From Polyangiaceae bacterium (GTDB lineage: Bacteria; Myxococcota_A; Polyangia; Polyangiales; Polyangiaceae), in contig JACKEB010000011.1 in NCBI GenBank assembly GCA_020633205.1, positions 682,001 to 746,000 on the forward strand: DNA of 64,000 nt, in the 5' to 3' direction. The translations under genes were made by a program, and so were the position numbers. This document shows positions 1 to 8,419 of the stretch, one piece after another (positions within the stretch are counted from its first letter, which is position 1; every line of letters begins with the position of its first letter). Below the pieces are notes generated by a model that was not told the DNA's origin, made no database searches, and saw nothing but the letters and a program-made list of their open reading frames with translations.

Positions 1-1236
1 GCTCTTGCCCGCCTTGGCGAGCTCCAGCTCCCAGCTGAGGGCGATCGCCGCGCCAGACCAGTAGACCCGCCAGTAGCTGCGATGCTCGTGCATCAGCTCG
101 CTCTCCCGCTGGAGCGGCAGCTCGCCGGCCACGCGGCTCCCGCGCTCGAAGCCATCGACCAGCTCCCACCACACTTGTTTGTCGTTGAGCGCGCCGGCGC
201 GGCCCCGCAGGATCGCGGTGTAGTAGGTGGTGACGCCCTCGCTGAACCACGCATCCTCCATGCGAACGTAAGGCATCAACAGGTGGAACAGCTCGTGGGT
301 CGCGGCCCAGTCCTCACCGATGCTGCCTTCGGTTGCGCTGCGCGCGGCCCAGATCAGGCTCGAGCGACCGCCGCCGTGGAACGCGAAGCCGAAGGAATCC
401 CCGCGGCTAGGCTCCGGCGCCAAGACCACGAGCGCTGCCAAGGGTGGATCCCCGCGGAATGGAATGCTGGCCGCTTTTGCCGACGCGGTGAGCCAAGCCA
501 AATAAGGCGCTGGCGCTTCGTCACCCAGGCTCGCTACCTCGAGGTCGAACTCCCCTGCTCGGAGCCGCTGGGTCTGCAGGCTGCCAACGGCGCCGACGGA
601 CTTCCAGCGGTGAGCATCGAGCGGAACCAAGTAGTGTCCGTCCCGCTGCTGCCAGGGAAAGCTCGCAGTGGTTCCGGGAGGCAATGAGAAGCTGAGCGGG
701 AGCTCTGTGACTTGCTCCGCGTGCCAGAGCCAGTAGTCGGCGCAGAGCAGCCAGTCCTCGCCGTACTGCCGGGTACGGTTCGGGGCACCGATGCCGCGCA
801 GCTTGTCTAGCGCGATGCTGTAGTCGACGCAGTCTCCCTTGCCGAGTCCGTCAGGTAAGGCGAAGCCGCTACCATCGCGTTCGAGGCCCGAGACCTTTCC
901 GGCGTGGGAGAGCTGCATGCTCTCCACTAGTCGCTCCGGGGCCGCGTCGTGAGGCAGCATGTGCCGTCCCGGCGCTGCGCTGAAGCACAAACGTACGTCG
1001 ATCGATGATTGCCTCAGGGAAACGAAGTAGCCCGGCTCTGCGCTGACGGCGGCTCGAGGAACCTGCGTGGCGCTGGCTGCGACGGTGCTGGGCGCAGCCT
1101 GGGGAGGCGCGGCGCGATCGCAGCTGACCTCACCCCCAAGAATCGCGAAGGCGAGCAGGGCCTCAAGGCATCGCGAGCAAGAACTCCTTGGAGCCCCAAG
1201 TCTCGCCTTTGATCCCTGGTTGTGCGTCGTTGCCAC
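1..1236 (-). CDS. Secreted M61-like zinc metallopeptidase, C-terminus beyond the window
   Basis: The minus-strand reading frame is open from about 1236 to the left edge, so the C-terminus is missing. It has a gluzincin zinc site HELFH (codons at 283-297) followed 14 residues later by a Glu in WFSEGVTTYY, the pattern seen in M61 (glycyl aminopeptidase/PDZ-protease) enzymes. The N-terminal hydrophobic stretch LEALLAFAILGG ends near a Cys, suggesting export, possibly as a lipoprotein with an imperfect lipobox. The start is unclear: the frame has no ATG near the signal sequence. A GTG at 1236 would overlap the upstream gene by about 74 bp, and an AAGGAG sits near 1190. A frameshift or rare start is possible. 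The gene follows the glycine-rich lipoprotein gene in the same direction and is probably cotranscribed with it. Confidence 0.75.
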   Translation of the reverse strand, partial: MATTHNQGSKARLGAPRSSCSRCLEALLAFAILGGEVSCDRAAPPQAAPSTVAASATQVPRAAVSAEPGYFVSLRQSSIDVRLCFSAAPGRHMLPHDAAPERLVESMQLSHAGKVSGLERDGSGFALPDGLGKGDCVDYSIALDKLRGIGAPNRTRQYGEDWLLCADYWLWHAEQVTELPLSFSLPPGTTASFPWQQRDGHYLVPLDAHRWKSVGAVGSLQTQRLRAGEFDLEVASLGDEAPAPYLAWLTASAKAASIPFRGDPPLAALVVLAPEPSRGDSFGFAFHGGGRSSLIWAARSATEGSIGEDWAATHELFHLLMPYVRMEDAWFSEGVTTYYTAILRGRAGALNDKQVWWELVDGFERGSRVAGELPLQRESELMHEHRSYWRVYWSGAAIALSWELELAKAGKS

Positions 1237-2719
1237 CTTGTCCGCCTGGGCCGCCGTTGCCCGACGTGCCGCGATCGATGATGACACCGTCGCCTTCGGT
1301 GACAACCGCCTTGCCGATCAACGCGATGGCGATGGACACGCCACCGTTGCCGCCAGCACCCCCGCCGCCAGCGCCACCCTTGCCGCCGTTGCCGCCCGCC
1401 GCCCCGCCCGCCGAGCTGTAGTTGATCGCTCCACACTTCTGGGAGCCGCCGTCTTCGCCTCCCGCGCCCATGGCGCCAGTCGCGCCGATCGCCCCGTCTC
1501 CGCCTTTGCCACCATTGCCGGCAAGCCCACCGGACACGTAGCTGCCCTCGAGCTTCAAGTTGGAGTCGATCAGCACGATGCCGAACGCGCCACCACCGAC
1601 GCCTCCGGGCGCGCCGCCGTCTCCGCCGCAACCGCCGTCGCCGCCTTTGCCTCCGGGTCCGCCGAGCAGCGTGCCGCAGCCAAAGCACGCGCGGAAGCGC
1701 TTGGTCCCACCAGCGCCGCCGCCGCCACCACCGGTGCCGTGCTTGCCACGCTCGCCAGCGCTGCCCAAGGTGCCCTGCCAGATGCCGAGATCGGTGAAGG
1801 CTCCCAGGGCGTCCATAGAAATTCCACCTGGCAATCCGTTGGCCCCGTCGCCACCGTCCTTGCCCGTGGTGCCGCCGCTCACGCCGTCGCTGCCTGTGAG
1901 CGGACAGGCGCTGGGGCAGTTGTCCGACCCATCGGGTCCGCCTTCACCGCCGCTGGTCGGGTCGCCATCGGCATCTCCGGGCTCTCCGGGACCAGAGCTA
2001 CAGTCAGCCACGACGCCGCCGGTGCCACCGAGCGCGCTGCAGGCGACGACCTCACCTTGCGCGCCGTCGGCTCCTGCGGCTGCCTTTCCGCCCTCCACCC
2101 GTGCATCGACGATGTTCAGGGCGTCACCGGAGGCGTGGACCCACACCGCGTAGCTGCTGGATCCATCCGTCAACTCGCTCAAGTCTGCGCCGCGCACGGT
2201 CAGGGATTCGAGGCTGGTGTCCTTGGTCAGACCCTCGGCGATGATCGTCTTGGCCTCCGTGGAGGTGATCACCACGGGGTTGGCTGCGGTGTCCTGGCCC
2301 TTGAAGCCGGCGCCGTAGCCGCCCTTGATGTGAACGCCATCTGCGAGGGTCACCTGCTCTTCGTAGGTGCCTTTCATCACGTGGATGTCGCAGGGCTTCG
2401 TGCCACAGCCGACGGCGCGCTGAATGCCCTCGTTGATGGTCTGCACCGCTGAGTCGGGTGTCTTGCCGTCAGCATTGTCATTTCCGAGCGGAGATACATG
2501 GATGACCTGGGCGCCGCCGATCTCACCGCCTTGGCCGCCTGAGCCGGAGCTACCCGAGGTCCCTCCGACGCCGCCGGTACCCCCGTCGCCTCCACTGCCA
2601 ACGCTTTGCTCGATTGCTCCGCCGTCGGCGCAAGCAGCGGACAGCGCCGCGCCCTGAGCAAGCACAGCCAACGACACCAGCCACGTTGCAAGTCCACCCG
2701 TTCGCACTCGCGCCTCCAT
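1163..2719 (-). CDS. Glycine-rich lipoprotein with DUF1565-like beta-helix segment
   Basis: This 518-residue protein begins with a signal sequence ending LSAAC, a lipobox, so it is probably a lipoprotein. After a short Gly/Ser linker comes a segment typical of DUF1565/pectin-lyase-like folds (HVSPLGNDNADGKTPDSAVQ, then an HVMKGTYEEQVTL rung). From roughly residue 220 to the end it is dominated by GGxGGxGG runs resembling PGRS or collagen-like low-complexity sequence, interrupted by beta-strand-like rungs. A cell-surface structural or adhesive role is likely, but no catalytic residues are recognised. Its C-terminal coding sequence overlaps the presumed start of the downstream peptidase gene. 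The opposite strand carries long open frames here only because of the GC-rich repeats. Confidence 0.8.
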   Translation of the reverse strand: MEARVRTGGLATWLVSLAVLAQGAALSAACADGGAIEQSVGSGGDGGTGGVGGTSGSSGSGGQGGEIGGAQVIHVSPLGNDNADGKTPDSAVQTINEGIQRAVGCGTKPCDIHVMKGTYEEQVTLADGVHIKGGYGAGFKGQDTAANPVVITSTEAKTIIAEGLTKDTSLESLTVRGADLSELTDGSSSYAVWVHASGDALNIVDARVEGGKAAAGADGAQGEVVACSALGGTGGVVADCSSGPGEPGDADGDPTSGGEGGPDGSDNCPSACPLTGSDGVSGGTTGKDGGDGANGLPGGISMDALGAFTDLGIWQGTLGSAGERGKHGTGGGGGGAGGTKRFRACFGCGTLLGGPGGKGGDGGCGGDGGAPGGVGGGAFGIVLIDSNLKLEGSYVSGGLAGNGGKGGDGAIGATGAMGAGGEDGGSQKCGAINYSSAGGAAGGNGGKGGAGGGGAGGNGGVSIAIALIGKAVVTEGDGVIIDRGTSGNGGPGGQGGNDAQPGIKGETWGSKEFLLAMP

Positions 2720-2792
2720 CCGGCGGAAGTCCCCGCCAAGCGTCAGGGCGATTGCTCCCTGACTGAAACTGCGGTTCTTCGACGCAGTTCAG

Positions 2793-2808
2793 GTAGAACA
2801 TGTTCTAC
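2793..2808. promoter_or_regulatory. 16-bp perfect palindrome upstream of the glycine-rich lipoprotein gene
   Basis: GTAGAACATGTTCTAC is a perfect palindrome lying 74 bp upstream of the ATG at 2719, in the only sizeable gap on this side. It has the size and symmetry of a homodimer operator. The half-sites GAAC/GTTC are separated by 2 bp, not the 4 bp of Gram-positive LexA boxes. The binding protein is unknown. Confidence 0.45.
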
Positions 2809-2888
2809 TGGGATGCAAGAACGCGCGAAAATCTCGCGGAATCTGACTCCATAACCGCCTCAGGAACGCTGACTTTCGTGTCAGCGCC

Positions 2889-3470
2889 CTAGAGCCAGTT
2901 GGCGTCGGCGCGCATGAAGTCCTGCCCGTTGCCGCCGCCATGGAGGCGTTGGATCGCGATGGACTTCGCACCGGCGGCCTCGAGCAACGCTTCCGAGCCA
3001 CCCAGGATTTCCGTCCACAGGTTAGCGTCGAAACCGCGGCAGCCGCTCCACTCGACCAAGCCGTAGCCTTTGCGCGATTCGCTCACCTGGACCTTACCGG
3101 TGTCGTAGTAGTTGCCGAACATTCTCGGGCTCACGCTGAGCACGGTGTGGGGCGCCAAGAGGCCCATGAACATCTTGTGCACGCTGCTCAGATCAGCCGC
3201 TGTCGACTCTCGACCCAGTGCCCAGATGAGCTCTGGGCCTTCACCCGTGACTTGGCGAACGGCGCGCATCAGCTGACCGTGCCACGCCAGGGGATACCAC
3301 GTGCTTGCGAGGATCCCTCCAAGCCGCAGCAGCTCACCGAGCTCTTGTGATTCTGCCGACGCCACCAAGCGCTCGATGACTTGCTCGGCTACTTCGGGAC
3401 CTCGCAAGGTGCCCAGCGCCTGGAACACCGAGCGCGTCGAAAGACCTTTGATCTGAGGCACTGCTGCCAT
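2889..3470 (-). CDS. DUF2378-family protein
   Basis: The product is 193 residues if it starts at the ATG encoding MAAVPQIKGLSTRSVFQALG. The frame is open further upstream, but that stretch overlaps the divergent gene and lacks coding character. The layout (central WYP-containing helix, a later phrase LLAPHTVLSVSPRMFGNYYDTG, then a strand-rich end) matches the DUF2378 paralogous family that is expanded in myxobacteria. The biochemical function of that family is unknown. The gene is transcribed divergently from the nitroreductase-like gene at 3678. Confidence 0.7.
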   Translation of the reverse strand: MAAVPQIKGLSTRSVFQALGTLRGPEVAEQVIERLVASAESQELGELLRLGGILASTWYPLAWHGQLMRAVRQVTGEGPELIWALGRESTAADLSSVHKMFMGLLAPHTVLSVSPRMFGNYYDTGKVQVSESRKGYGLVEWSGCRGFDANLWTEILGGSEALLEAAGAKSIAIQRLHGGGNGQDFMRADANWL

Positions 3471-3677
3471 GAAGTTCGTTTCTTCAGCGTCGCTCCCGTT
3501 GGCGATGCGCGGCTCTCTGGGTGCTCGGACCCGAAAGGTGGAGAGGATGCTAGCGGAATCGCGCGCCGATGGGCTCACAGGTTTGCCCGAACGGTACCTA
3601 CGGTCTCTGAAGTCGCCAGCTAGAGGGGCCAAGCGAGCTGGTGACTGCGTCGTCCCTGTGCGTATCCTCCCCGACAA

Positions 3678-4121
3678 ATGGCCTTCTATCTCAAGCCTCG
3701 CGGCAAGCTCTTGGGGCACATCAGTCGCGTTCATACCTGGCTCTACCGCAAGACTGGCGGTCGAGTCGGGCATGGTTTGATCGGGCTCAGGATCTTGCTG
3801 CTCGGTAGTGTTGGCCGAAAATCTGGTGCGTTGCGCGTGGCGCCTCTGCCGTACTTCAAGGTGAACGACTACCTGGTGGTGATCGCTTCCAACGCCGCTC
3901 AAGTGAAGCACCCAGCCTGGTACCACAACGTGAAGGCCAACCCACTGGTTCAGGTTCAGGTTGGGCGCGAGCAGTATCAGGCACGGGCCCGCACGCTAGC
4001 GGGTGAGGAACGCACCCGCGTCTGGCGCCTCGTCACAGCGAAAGAGCCGCGCTACGCGCACTATCAAGAGCTGGTGGAGCGCCAGATCCCAGTAGTTGCC
4101 TTGGAACGTGAGCAAGCGTGA
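3678..4121 (+). CDS. Deazaflavin (F420)-dependent nitroreductase family protein
   Basis: This 147-residue protein matches the DDN/F420H2-dependent reductase fold: a GRKSGALRVAPL motif that contacts the cofactor phosphate in family members, then VVIASNAAQVKHPAWYHNVK and the NPLVQVQVG strand. Members use reduced F420 (or, in some subfamilies, other flavins or haem) to reduce small molecules. The substrate cannot be predicted. The next gene starts with GTG overlapping this stop codon by 4 bp, so the two are probably translationally coupled. Confidence 0.88.
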   Translation: MAFYLKPRGKLLGHISRVHTWLYRKTGGRVGHGLIGLRILLLGSVGRKSGALRVAPLPYFKVNDYLVVIASNAAQVKHPAWYHNVKANPLVQVQVGREQYQARARTLAGEERTRVWRLVTAKEPRYAHYQELVERQIPVVALEREQA

Positions 4122-4648
4122 AGTCACGCTCCCGTGGGGAAATAAAGCGCGAAGTGCGCGTTGGTCATCTCTGGAGTGGTGAGGCGCTGGCTGTCGACGC
4201 GGTCGTTGACTTTACGTTGGATCACGCTTCGGACCTGCTGGTGACAATCGATGCCCCACTTTGGCCCGATCCACCGCCTGCCTTCCCACCTGGTCGCGTC
4301 CCCGAGCTCTGGCGCTACAGCGTAGCCGAGCTGTTCATTTGGGGGGGAGAGGAGCGCTATCTAGAGCTGGAGGTCGGCCCGTTTGGGCACTGGTGGCTGC
4401 TCGAGCTTCTCACCTGGCGCGAGCGTTGCCGTGAGGATTTACCGTGTGACGTCACCGTGGAGCGCGGGAGTTCGCGCTGGCGCGCTGAGGTTCGAATCGC
4501 TGAAGCGCTGCTGCCTCCACGGCCCTGGCGCCTCGGCGCTTGCGCTATTTGGGGCGGTCCTGATGGGCGGTCGTATGCCATGAGCCATCCCAGCCGGGGC
4601 GCTGCTCCGAATTTTCATCAGGCTTCGGCGTTTGCCCCAGCGTGGTGA
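4118..4648 (+). CDS. CBM9-like (family 9 carbohydrate-binding-like) protein
   Basis: A 176-residue protein starting at a GTG that overlaps the previous TGA. The core reads VAELFIWGGEERYLELEVGP followed by FGHWWLLEL and ends with SHPSRGAAPNFHQASAF, the order seen in DOMON/CBM9-like beta-sandwich domains in which the protein is little more than the domain itself. No signal peptide is visible, so it may act in the cytoplasm. Its partner is the F420-type reductase, with which it is coupled. Ligand unknown. Confidence 0.72.
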   Translation: MKSRSRGEIKREVRVGHLWSGEALAVDAVVDFTLDHASDLLVTIDAPLWPDPPPAFPPGRVPELWRYSVAELFIWGGEERYLELEVGPFGHWWLLELLTWRERCREDLPCDVTVERGSSRWRAEVRIAEALLPPRPWRLGACAIWGGPDGRSYAMSHPSRGAAPNFHQASAFAPAW

Positions 4649-4674
4649 GTGGCACTCGGGCTTCGGACCCTCGG

Positions 4675-6750
4675 CTACTTGGGCCTCGTGCGAAGCTTGG
4701 CTTTGAAGAGCCCCACGCGAACCGGCTCTGAGCCCATGGGCAGGTGCTGGAGACTGGCGACCGACGGGAAGGTGTGCTCCTCGATCGGTGTGAGCTCGAA
4801 GTCGCTCTCCACCTTCCTGCAAAGCGCCCTGCCCTCGTCGGTGGAGCACACCGAGCTGCGGTAGTAGTAGAGTTCCGGTGCTGGCGCGATGCTTCCCGTC
4901 TCATCGGTGATGCGGACGCCCTCGATTTTCGTGTCGTCGTAGAAGGGCATGAGCATCACGCGACGTCCAGCGCGGGAAACGTAGGCGACGTAGGACCCCA
5001 CGGGTAGCTCGCGCTTCCAGATATTTGCCGCGCGGATTTCAAGTGCGTCGGTGGCTAGGGTGAGGTAGTTGGCTCGGTACTCCCACCCTGCACCCAAGGT
5101 CACACCGACGGCGCAAGCGCACCCTACGCTACGTGCCAGTGACCCCAACTGAGCAAGCCAGCACGCAAACGTACCGAGCAGCGCGGGGAGGTAGAGCCAG
5201 TACATTGCGTGAGCGATGCGTGGGGCCGCACCTGGAATTGGGTGGCTGGCGGACAACAAGCCCAGCACGAGGCAGAAAGCGAACGCCGGCAACACCGCCC
5301 GCCGCCGTCTGCCCAGCACCGCCAAGGCCGGGAACGCACTCAGTGTCAGCAGAAGGCGAGTCCAACTGAACGCGCTCCGGGGTAGCCACTTTTGCCCGAT
5401 TTCCCCAGCTAGCACCCGCAGCATCTCCAGAGCGGAGGTGCCCAGTACCAGCACCGCGATCGCGCCACAGAGCATTGCTGTGCGGAATAGTCGTCGGCGC
5501 AACGGGCCGGGTATTGAGAGGGGCACGAATGCGAGGCAAGCAAGTGCAGACCATCCGACGGGATGTACCCGCGCGGCTTGAGCAATCAACGTCGCCGCGG
5601 CCAGAGTTCCGGTGATGAAGAGCCAGCGTCGCCGAGGCGCGTGGAGTTCGTGCTCTGGTTGGACCGCCAGCACCATTGCCAGGCAAGCGAGCATGGCGAG
5701 TCCGGGGAGCGTTGCGTAGTAGGACTCGCTGCCTGCCAGGCGCGCCCCCAAAGGATGCACTGCCAGGCTACCAATGAGCGCCCAGGTGGGGACGCGACCA
5801 AGGCCAACCGAGCGAGCGATGGCGAAGGCCGCTGGGAGCATCAGCGCGAATAGCGTTGCGCTGATCAAGTAGACCGCGAGTTCGGGATCGACACGCGCTG
5901 CGAGCCAGCCAGTCATCTCGGCGTACCCGGGCCCGTAGACTTGAGGGGTGCTGGGACTATCCAAAGCGAATAACACCCACAGGGGCCCCTGGCCGTTTTG
6001 GTGGAACATCGCGGGCGGAACCAACCACCAGCGTATGCCAAAAACGGCGATGGCAAACCCGCATACCGCGAGGCTCTCCTTGAAGAGATGTTTCCTTGCG
6101 GAAGTTGGCGTGAGGCTTACTCTGAGTCCCAGGGCTACCGCCAGCAGCAATAACCCGGCAAGCAGCAGGCGAGGGCTCTTCCCCTTCGGCTCCTCGGTGT
6201 CGGCCACTGGGAACGGTGGTGGCCCCGCGTGTTCGACGCACGCGAGCATCGCGTCTAGTGTGTCGCGCTGTGGCGTGGGCTGGGCGTTCCAGTCGGGGAA
6301 CTCGCCGATCGGTTGGACGCCGGTATCTCCGACGCGGCGGAACGACTGTTCGCTCGCGGGCTTCAACTCGACGGGTAGCTTGGTCTTTCCTCGAATCCGC
6401 GCGGTACCGACAATTACGCCATCCGGGCACGCCTGAACTTCGAAGCGGAAGTCTTCGCTGTCGCAGCGCTTCGCCCATGCCTCCTGCTCTGGGCAGCCGG
6501 CCCAAGCGCTCGTGGTCATGCCCAGAAGGACGCCGACAACACTCAGAAACGCGAGACTCAGGGCGCTCAGGGTGCGTCGGATTTGGCGCTCAGAGCGTTG
6601 CGTCAATGCTCCCTTGGCCCTGAAGCATGCCGCGCAGCGGATGGAGTGCGCGGCGCCGAGGGAGTGAAAGGGGGGCATCTGTTCAGCTTGGGTGGCTGGT
6701 TCGCCCCGCGGCCTCGCGGGGCGAGAGCTACGGGATTTCCGCGGGATCAT
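4675..6750 (-). CDS. Polytopic membrane protein with N-terminal exported Cys-containing loop
   Basis: The frame encodes up to 691 residues. The first 60 or so are poorly defined and an internal ATG at 6678 is an equally good start. A first hydrophobic segment ends TTSAWAGC, followed by an extracytoplasmic region of about 100 residues with several Cys (CPEQEAWAKRC, VQACPDG). Then come roughly ten transmembrane segments in the pattern of GT-C-type or O-antigen-polymerase-like proteins, and a C-terminal soluble part of about 120 residues with paired Cys (SSVCSTDEGRALCRK). The overall architecture suggests an envelope glycosyltransferase-like protein, but no clear catalytic motif was recognised. 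It is convergent with the CBM9-like gene. Confidence 0.7.
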   Translation of the reverse strand: MIPRKSRSSRPARPRGEPATQAEQMPPFHSLGAAHSIRCAACFRAKGALTQRSERQIRRTLSALSLAFLSVVGVLLGMTTSAWAGCPEQEAWAKRCDSEDFRFEVQACPDGVIVGTARIRGKTKLPVELKPASEQSFRRVGDTGVQPIGEFPDWNAQPTPQRDTLDAMLACVEHAGPPPFPVADTEEPKGKSPRLLLAGLLLLAVALGLRVSLTPTSARKHLFKESLAVCGFAIAVFGIRWWLVPPAMFHQNGQGPLWVLFALDSPSTPQVYGPGYAEMTGWLAARVDPELAVYLISATLFALMLPAAFAIARSVGLGRVPTWALIGSLAVHPLGARLAGSESYYATLPGLAMLACLAMVLAVQPEHELHAPRRRWLFITGTLAAATLIAQAARVHPVGWSALACLAFVPLSIPGPLRRRLFRTAMLCGAIAVLVLGTSALEMLRVLAGEIGQKWLPRSAFSWTRLLLTLSAFPALAVLGRRRRAVLPAFAFCLVLGLLSASHPIPGAAPRIAHAMYWLYLPALLGTFACWLAQLGSLARSVGCACAVGVTLGAGWEYRANYLTLATDALEIRAANIWKRELPVGSYVAYVSRAGRRVMLMPFYDDTKIEGVRITDETGSIAPAPELYYYRSSVCSTDEGRALCRKVESDFELTPIEEHTFPSVASLQHLPMGSEPVRVGLFKAKLRTRPK

Positions 6751-6814
6751 GCACTAGGCGGGGGTGGTTGGGGAGTGAACCGCAGCAAACGGTACCGCGA
6801 TCTCGCAGCTTGGC

Positions 6815-6949
6815 TTGACTCTGCGGCGCTGGCGGTGAATCAGAATGTGTTCCCTGACAGTGGGGAACCCCTGGCGCTTGTGCCAGTGGAGTTGCTGGGC
6901 GCTCTATCAACGGTTCTGGAATTTGGAGCCCAGCAAGACAGAGAGAGAG
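6815..6949 (+). promoter_or_regulatory. Promoter candidate and structured leader of the RRM gene
   Basis: A TTGACT at 6815-6820 resembles a -35 element; the matching -10 (about 6838) is weak. The leader then contains two small hairpins: GTTCCC/GGGAAC at 6849-6868 and CTGGC/GCCAG at 6871-6886. A purine-rich GAGAGAGAG immediately precedes the ATG at 6950. Genes for bacterial glycine-rich RRM proteins are often cold-induced, and leader structure would fit post-transcriptional control, but that is inference. Confidence 0.4.
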
Positions 6950-7420
6950 ATGGCAAAGAAACTGTTTGTTGGCGGTCTGTCCTGGTCCACGGACGAGGCG
7001 AGTTTGCGTAGCGCGTTCGAGCGCTTTGGTGAGGTTCAAGAGGCAGTGGTCGTTAGCGACCGCGAGACGGGACGTTCACGTGGCTTCGGCTTCGTGACGT
7101 TCGTGGATGACGCCTGTGGTGACACGGCGATCCAAGAGATGAATGACACTGTGCTCGACGGACGCACCGTGGCCGTCAACGAGGCTCGTGAGCGTGCTCC
7201 CCGCGGTGGCGGTGGTGGCTTCGGCGGTGGCGGCGGCGGCTACGGCGGCGGCGGCGGCCGTGGTGGTCGTAGCGGCGGCGGCGGTGGCGGCGGCTACGGC
7301 GGCGGCGGCGGCGGTGGCGGCGGCTACGGTGGTGGCGGCGGCGGTCGCGGCGGTCGTGGTGGTGGTCGCGGCGGTGGCCGTGGACGCAGCCGTGATGACG
7401 GCGGCGGACGCGACTGGTGA
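6950..7420 (+). CDS. Glycine-rich RRM RNA-binding protein
   Basis: Starting at the ATG encoding MAKKLFVGGLSW, the product is 156 residues. Residues 1-80 form one RNA recognition motif with both signatures intact: RNP2 (LFVGGL) and RNP1 (RSRGFGFVTF). The C-terminal half is a GGGGYGGGG/RGGRGG low-complexity tail ending in RDDGGGRDW, an RGG-like region likely to bind nucleic acid nonspecifically. Such proteins occur in cyanobacteria, myxobacteria and other delta lineages and are thought to act as RNA chaperones. The longer frame upstream (from 6845) is rejected because the RRM begins exactly at this ATG, after a purine-rich ribosome-binding sequence. Confidence 0.92.
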   Translation: MAKKLFVGGLSWSTDEASLRSAFERFGEVQEAVVVSDRETGRSRGFGFVTFVDDACGDTAIQEMNDTVLDGRTVAVNEARERAPRGGGGGFGGGGGGYGGGGGRGGRSGGGGGGGYGGGGGGGGGYGGGGGGRGGRGGGRGGGRGRSRDDGGGRDW

Positions 7421-7445
7421 TCGGAAGCCAACAGTAACCAAGTGG

Positions 7446-7468
7446 AAAGGCGGCCTTCGGCCGCCTTT
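7446..7468 (+). terminator. Hairpin terminator of the RRM gene
   Basis: AAAGGCGGCC-TTC-GGCCGCCTTT is a perfect 10-bp stem with a 3-nt loop, 25 bp after the RRM stop and followed by TCTGCGTTTT. It is symmetrical, so it could also serve the convergent EamA gene that ends at 7517. Confidence 0.85.
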
Positions 7469-7516
7469 CTGCGTTTTGTGGTCCGTCATGCCGCGCGCGC
7501 TACGACGGAGAGCGCG

Positions 7517-8419
7517 CTAAGGCCGCGCGCTGACGGCGCCGCGCGAGCGGTTGGCGGCGACGATCAGCGGGATTAGAGCCGCCATCGCGATCCAAATTCC
7601 CTGCGGTAATGACTCATGCAGCAGCCAACTTGCTAGCGCCATGCTGAACAGTGGTTGAAGTAGTTGCAGCTGACTTGCGCGCGCGATGCCAGCACCCGCG
7701 AGGCCGGCGTACCAGACGACGAACGCCAGGAACATGCTCACCACGCTCACGTAGCCGAACCCGAGCCATGCGGAGAGCGGCACCGATTCGAGATCGGGTA
7801 GCCCCGCCCGCGCCACCACCGCACACAGAGGCAGCCAGGCAATGACGAGCGCCCACGCGATCACCCGGAAGCCTCCGAGCTCTCGCGAGAGCCGAGCGCC
7901 CTCAGCATAGCCATAGGCGCAGACCAAAGCGCCAAGCAGGAGCCAAGCATCGGCGGCGCTGAGCCGCCCTTCGCCACTGTGAAGGCAGAACCCCAAGACC
8001 ACCAACGTCGCGCTTCCGCTCGCAGCCCAGAAGCGGACAGAGACGCGTTCGCCGGCGCGCAGCACCGCCCACCCAGCCGTCAGTAGCGGCGTCAGCCCAA
8101 CGACCAGCGCTGCGTGAGAAGCCGGAACCCGCTCGAGCGCATACGCGCTGAGCAACGGAAACCCGACCACGACTCCGAGCGCGACCTGCACCAGCCCAAG
8201 GGATTGCCGCAGGCTCGGTAGCGGTGAGCGCTTCCAGCTCAGCACGAGGAGCGCGAGCAGGCCGGCCACGCAGGCCCGACCGAGGCCGACCGTTACCGCA
8301 CCGAGGTAGGGAACAGCCGCACGGGTGGCCGGAAGGCTCCCGCTGAACCCCACTACGCCGAGAAAAGTCCAGAGTAGCGCTCCTCGAGGGGAGCCGGTAA
8401 CGTTACTGTGTGAGTTCAC
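7517..8419 (-). CDS. EamA/DMT-superfamily transporter
   Basis: A 300-residue protein with ten predicted transmembrane helices arranged as two EamA repeats (second repeat ending in AMAALIPLIVAANRSRG). DMT members export amino acids, nucleobases, drugs or other metabolites; the substrate is not predictable. The start codon GTG at 8419 lies inside the start region of the divergent MocR gene, so the two 5' ends overlap by 10 bp. The pairing of a MocR regulator with a DMT transporter is a common arrangement and suggests that this gene is the regulator's target. Confidence 0.88.
   Translation of the reverse strand: MNSHSNVTGSPRGALLWTFLGVVGFSGSLPATRAAVPYLGAVTVGLGRACVAGLLALLVLSWKRSPLPSLRQSLGLVQVALGVVVGFPLLSAYALERVPASHAALVVGLTPLLTAGWAVLRAGERVSVRFWAASGSATLVVLGFCLHSGEGRLSAADAWLLLGALVCAYGYAEGARLSRELGGFRVIAWALVIAWLPLCAVVARAGLPDLESVPLSAWLGFGYVSVVSMFLAFVVWYAGLAGAGIARASQLQLLQPLFSMALASWLLHESLPQGIWIAMAALIPLIVAANRSRGAVSARP

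Noticed and set aside
1067..2452. A 461-codon open frame on the plus strand
   Set aside because: It is antisense to the glycine-rich lipoprotein gene; its Ala/Arg-rich translation is a by-product of the GGN-repeat DNA and has no domain or ribosome-binding site.
2793..2808. LexA/SOS box
   Set aside because: Half-sites GAAC/GTTC are spaced by 2 bp, while known boxes of that type need 4 bp (or GTTC-N7-GTTC in alpha-proteobacteria), and the downstream gene is not a repair gene.
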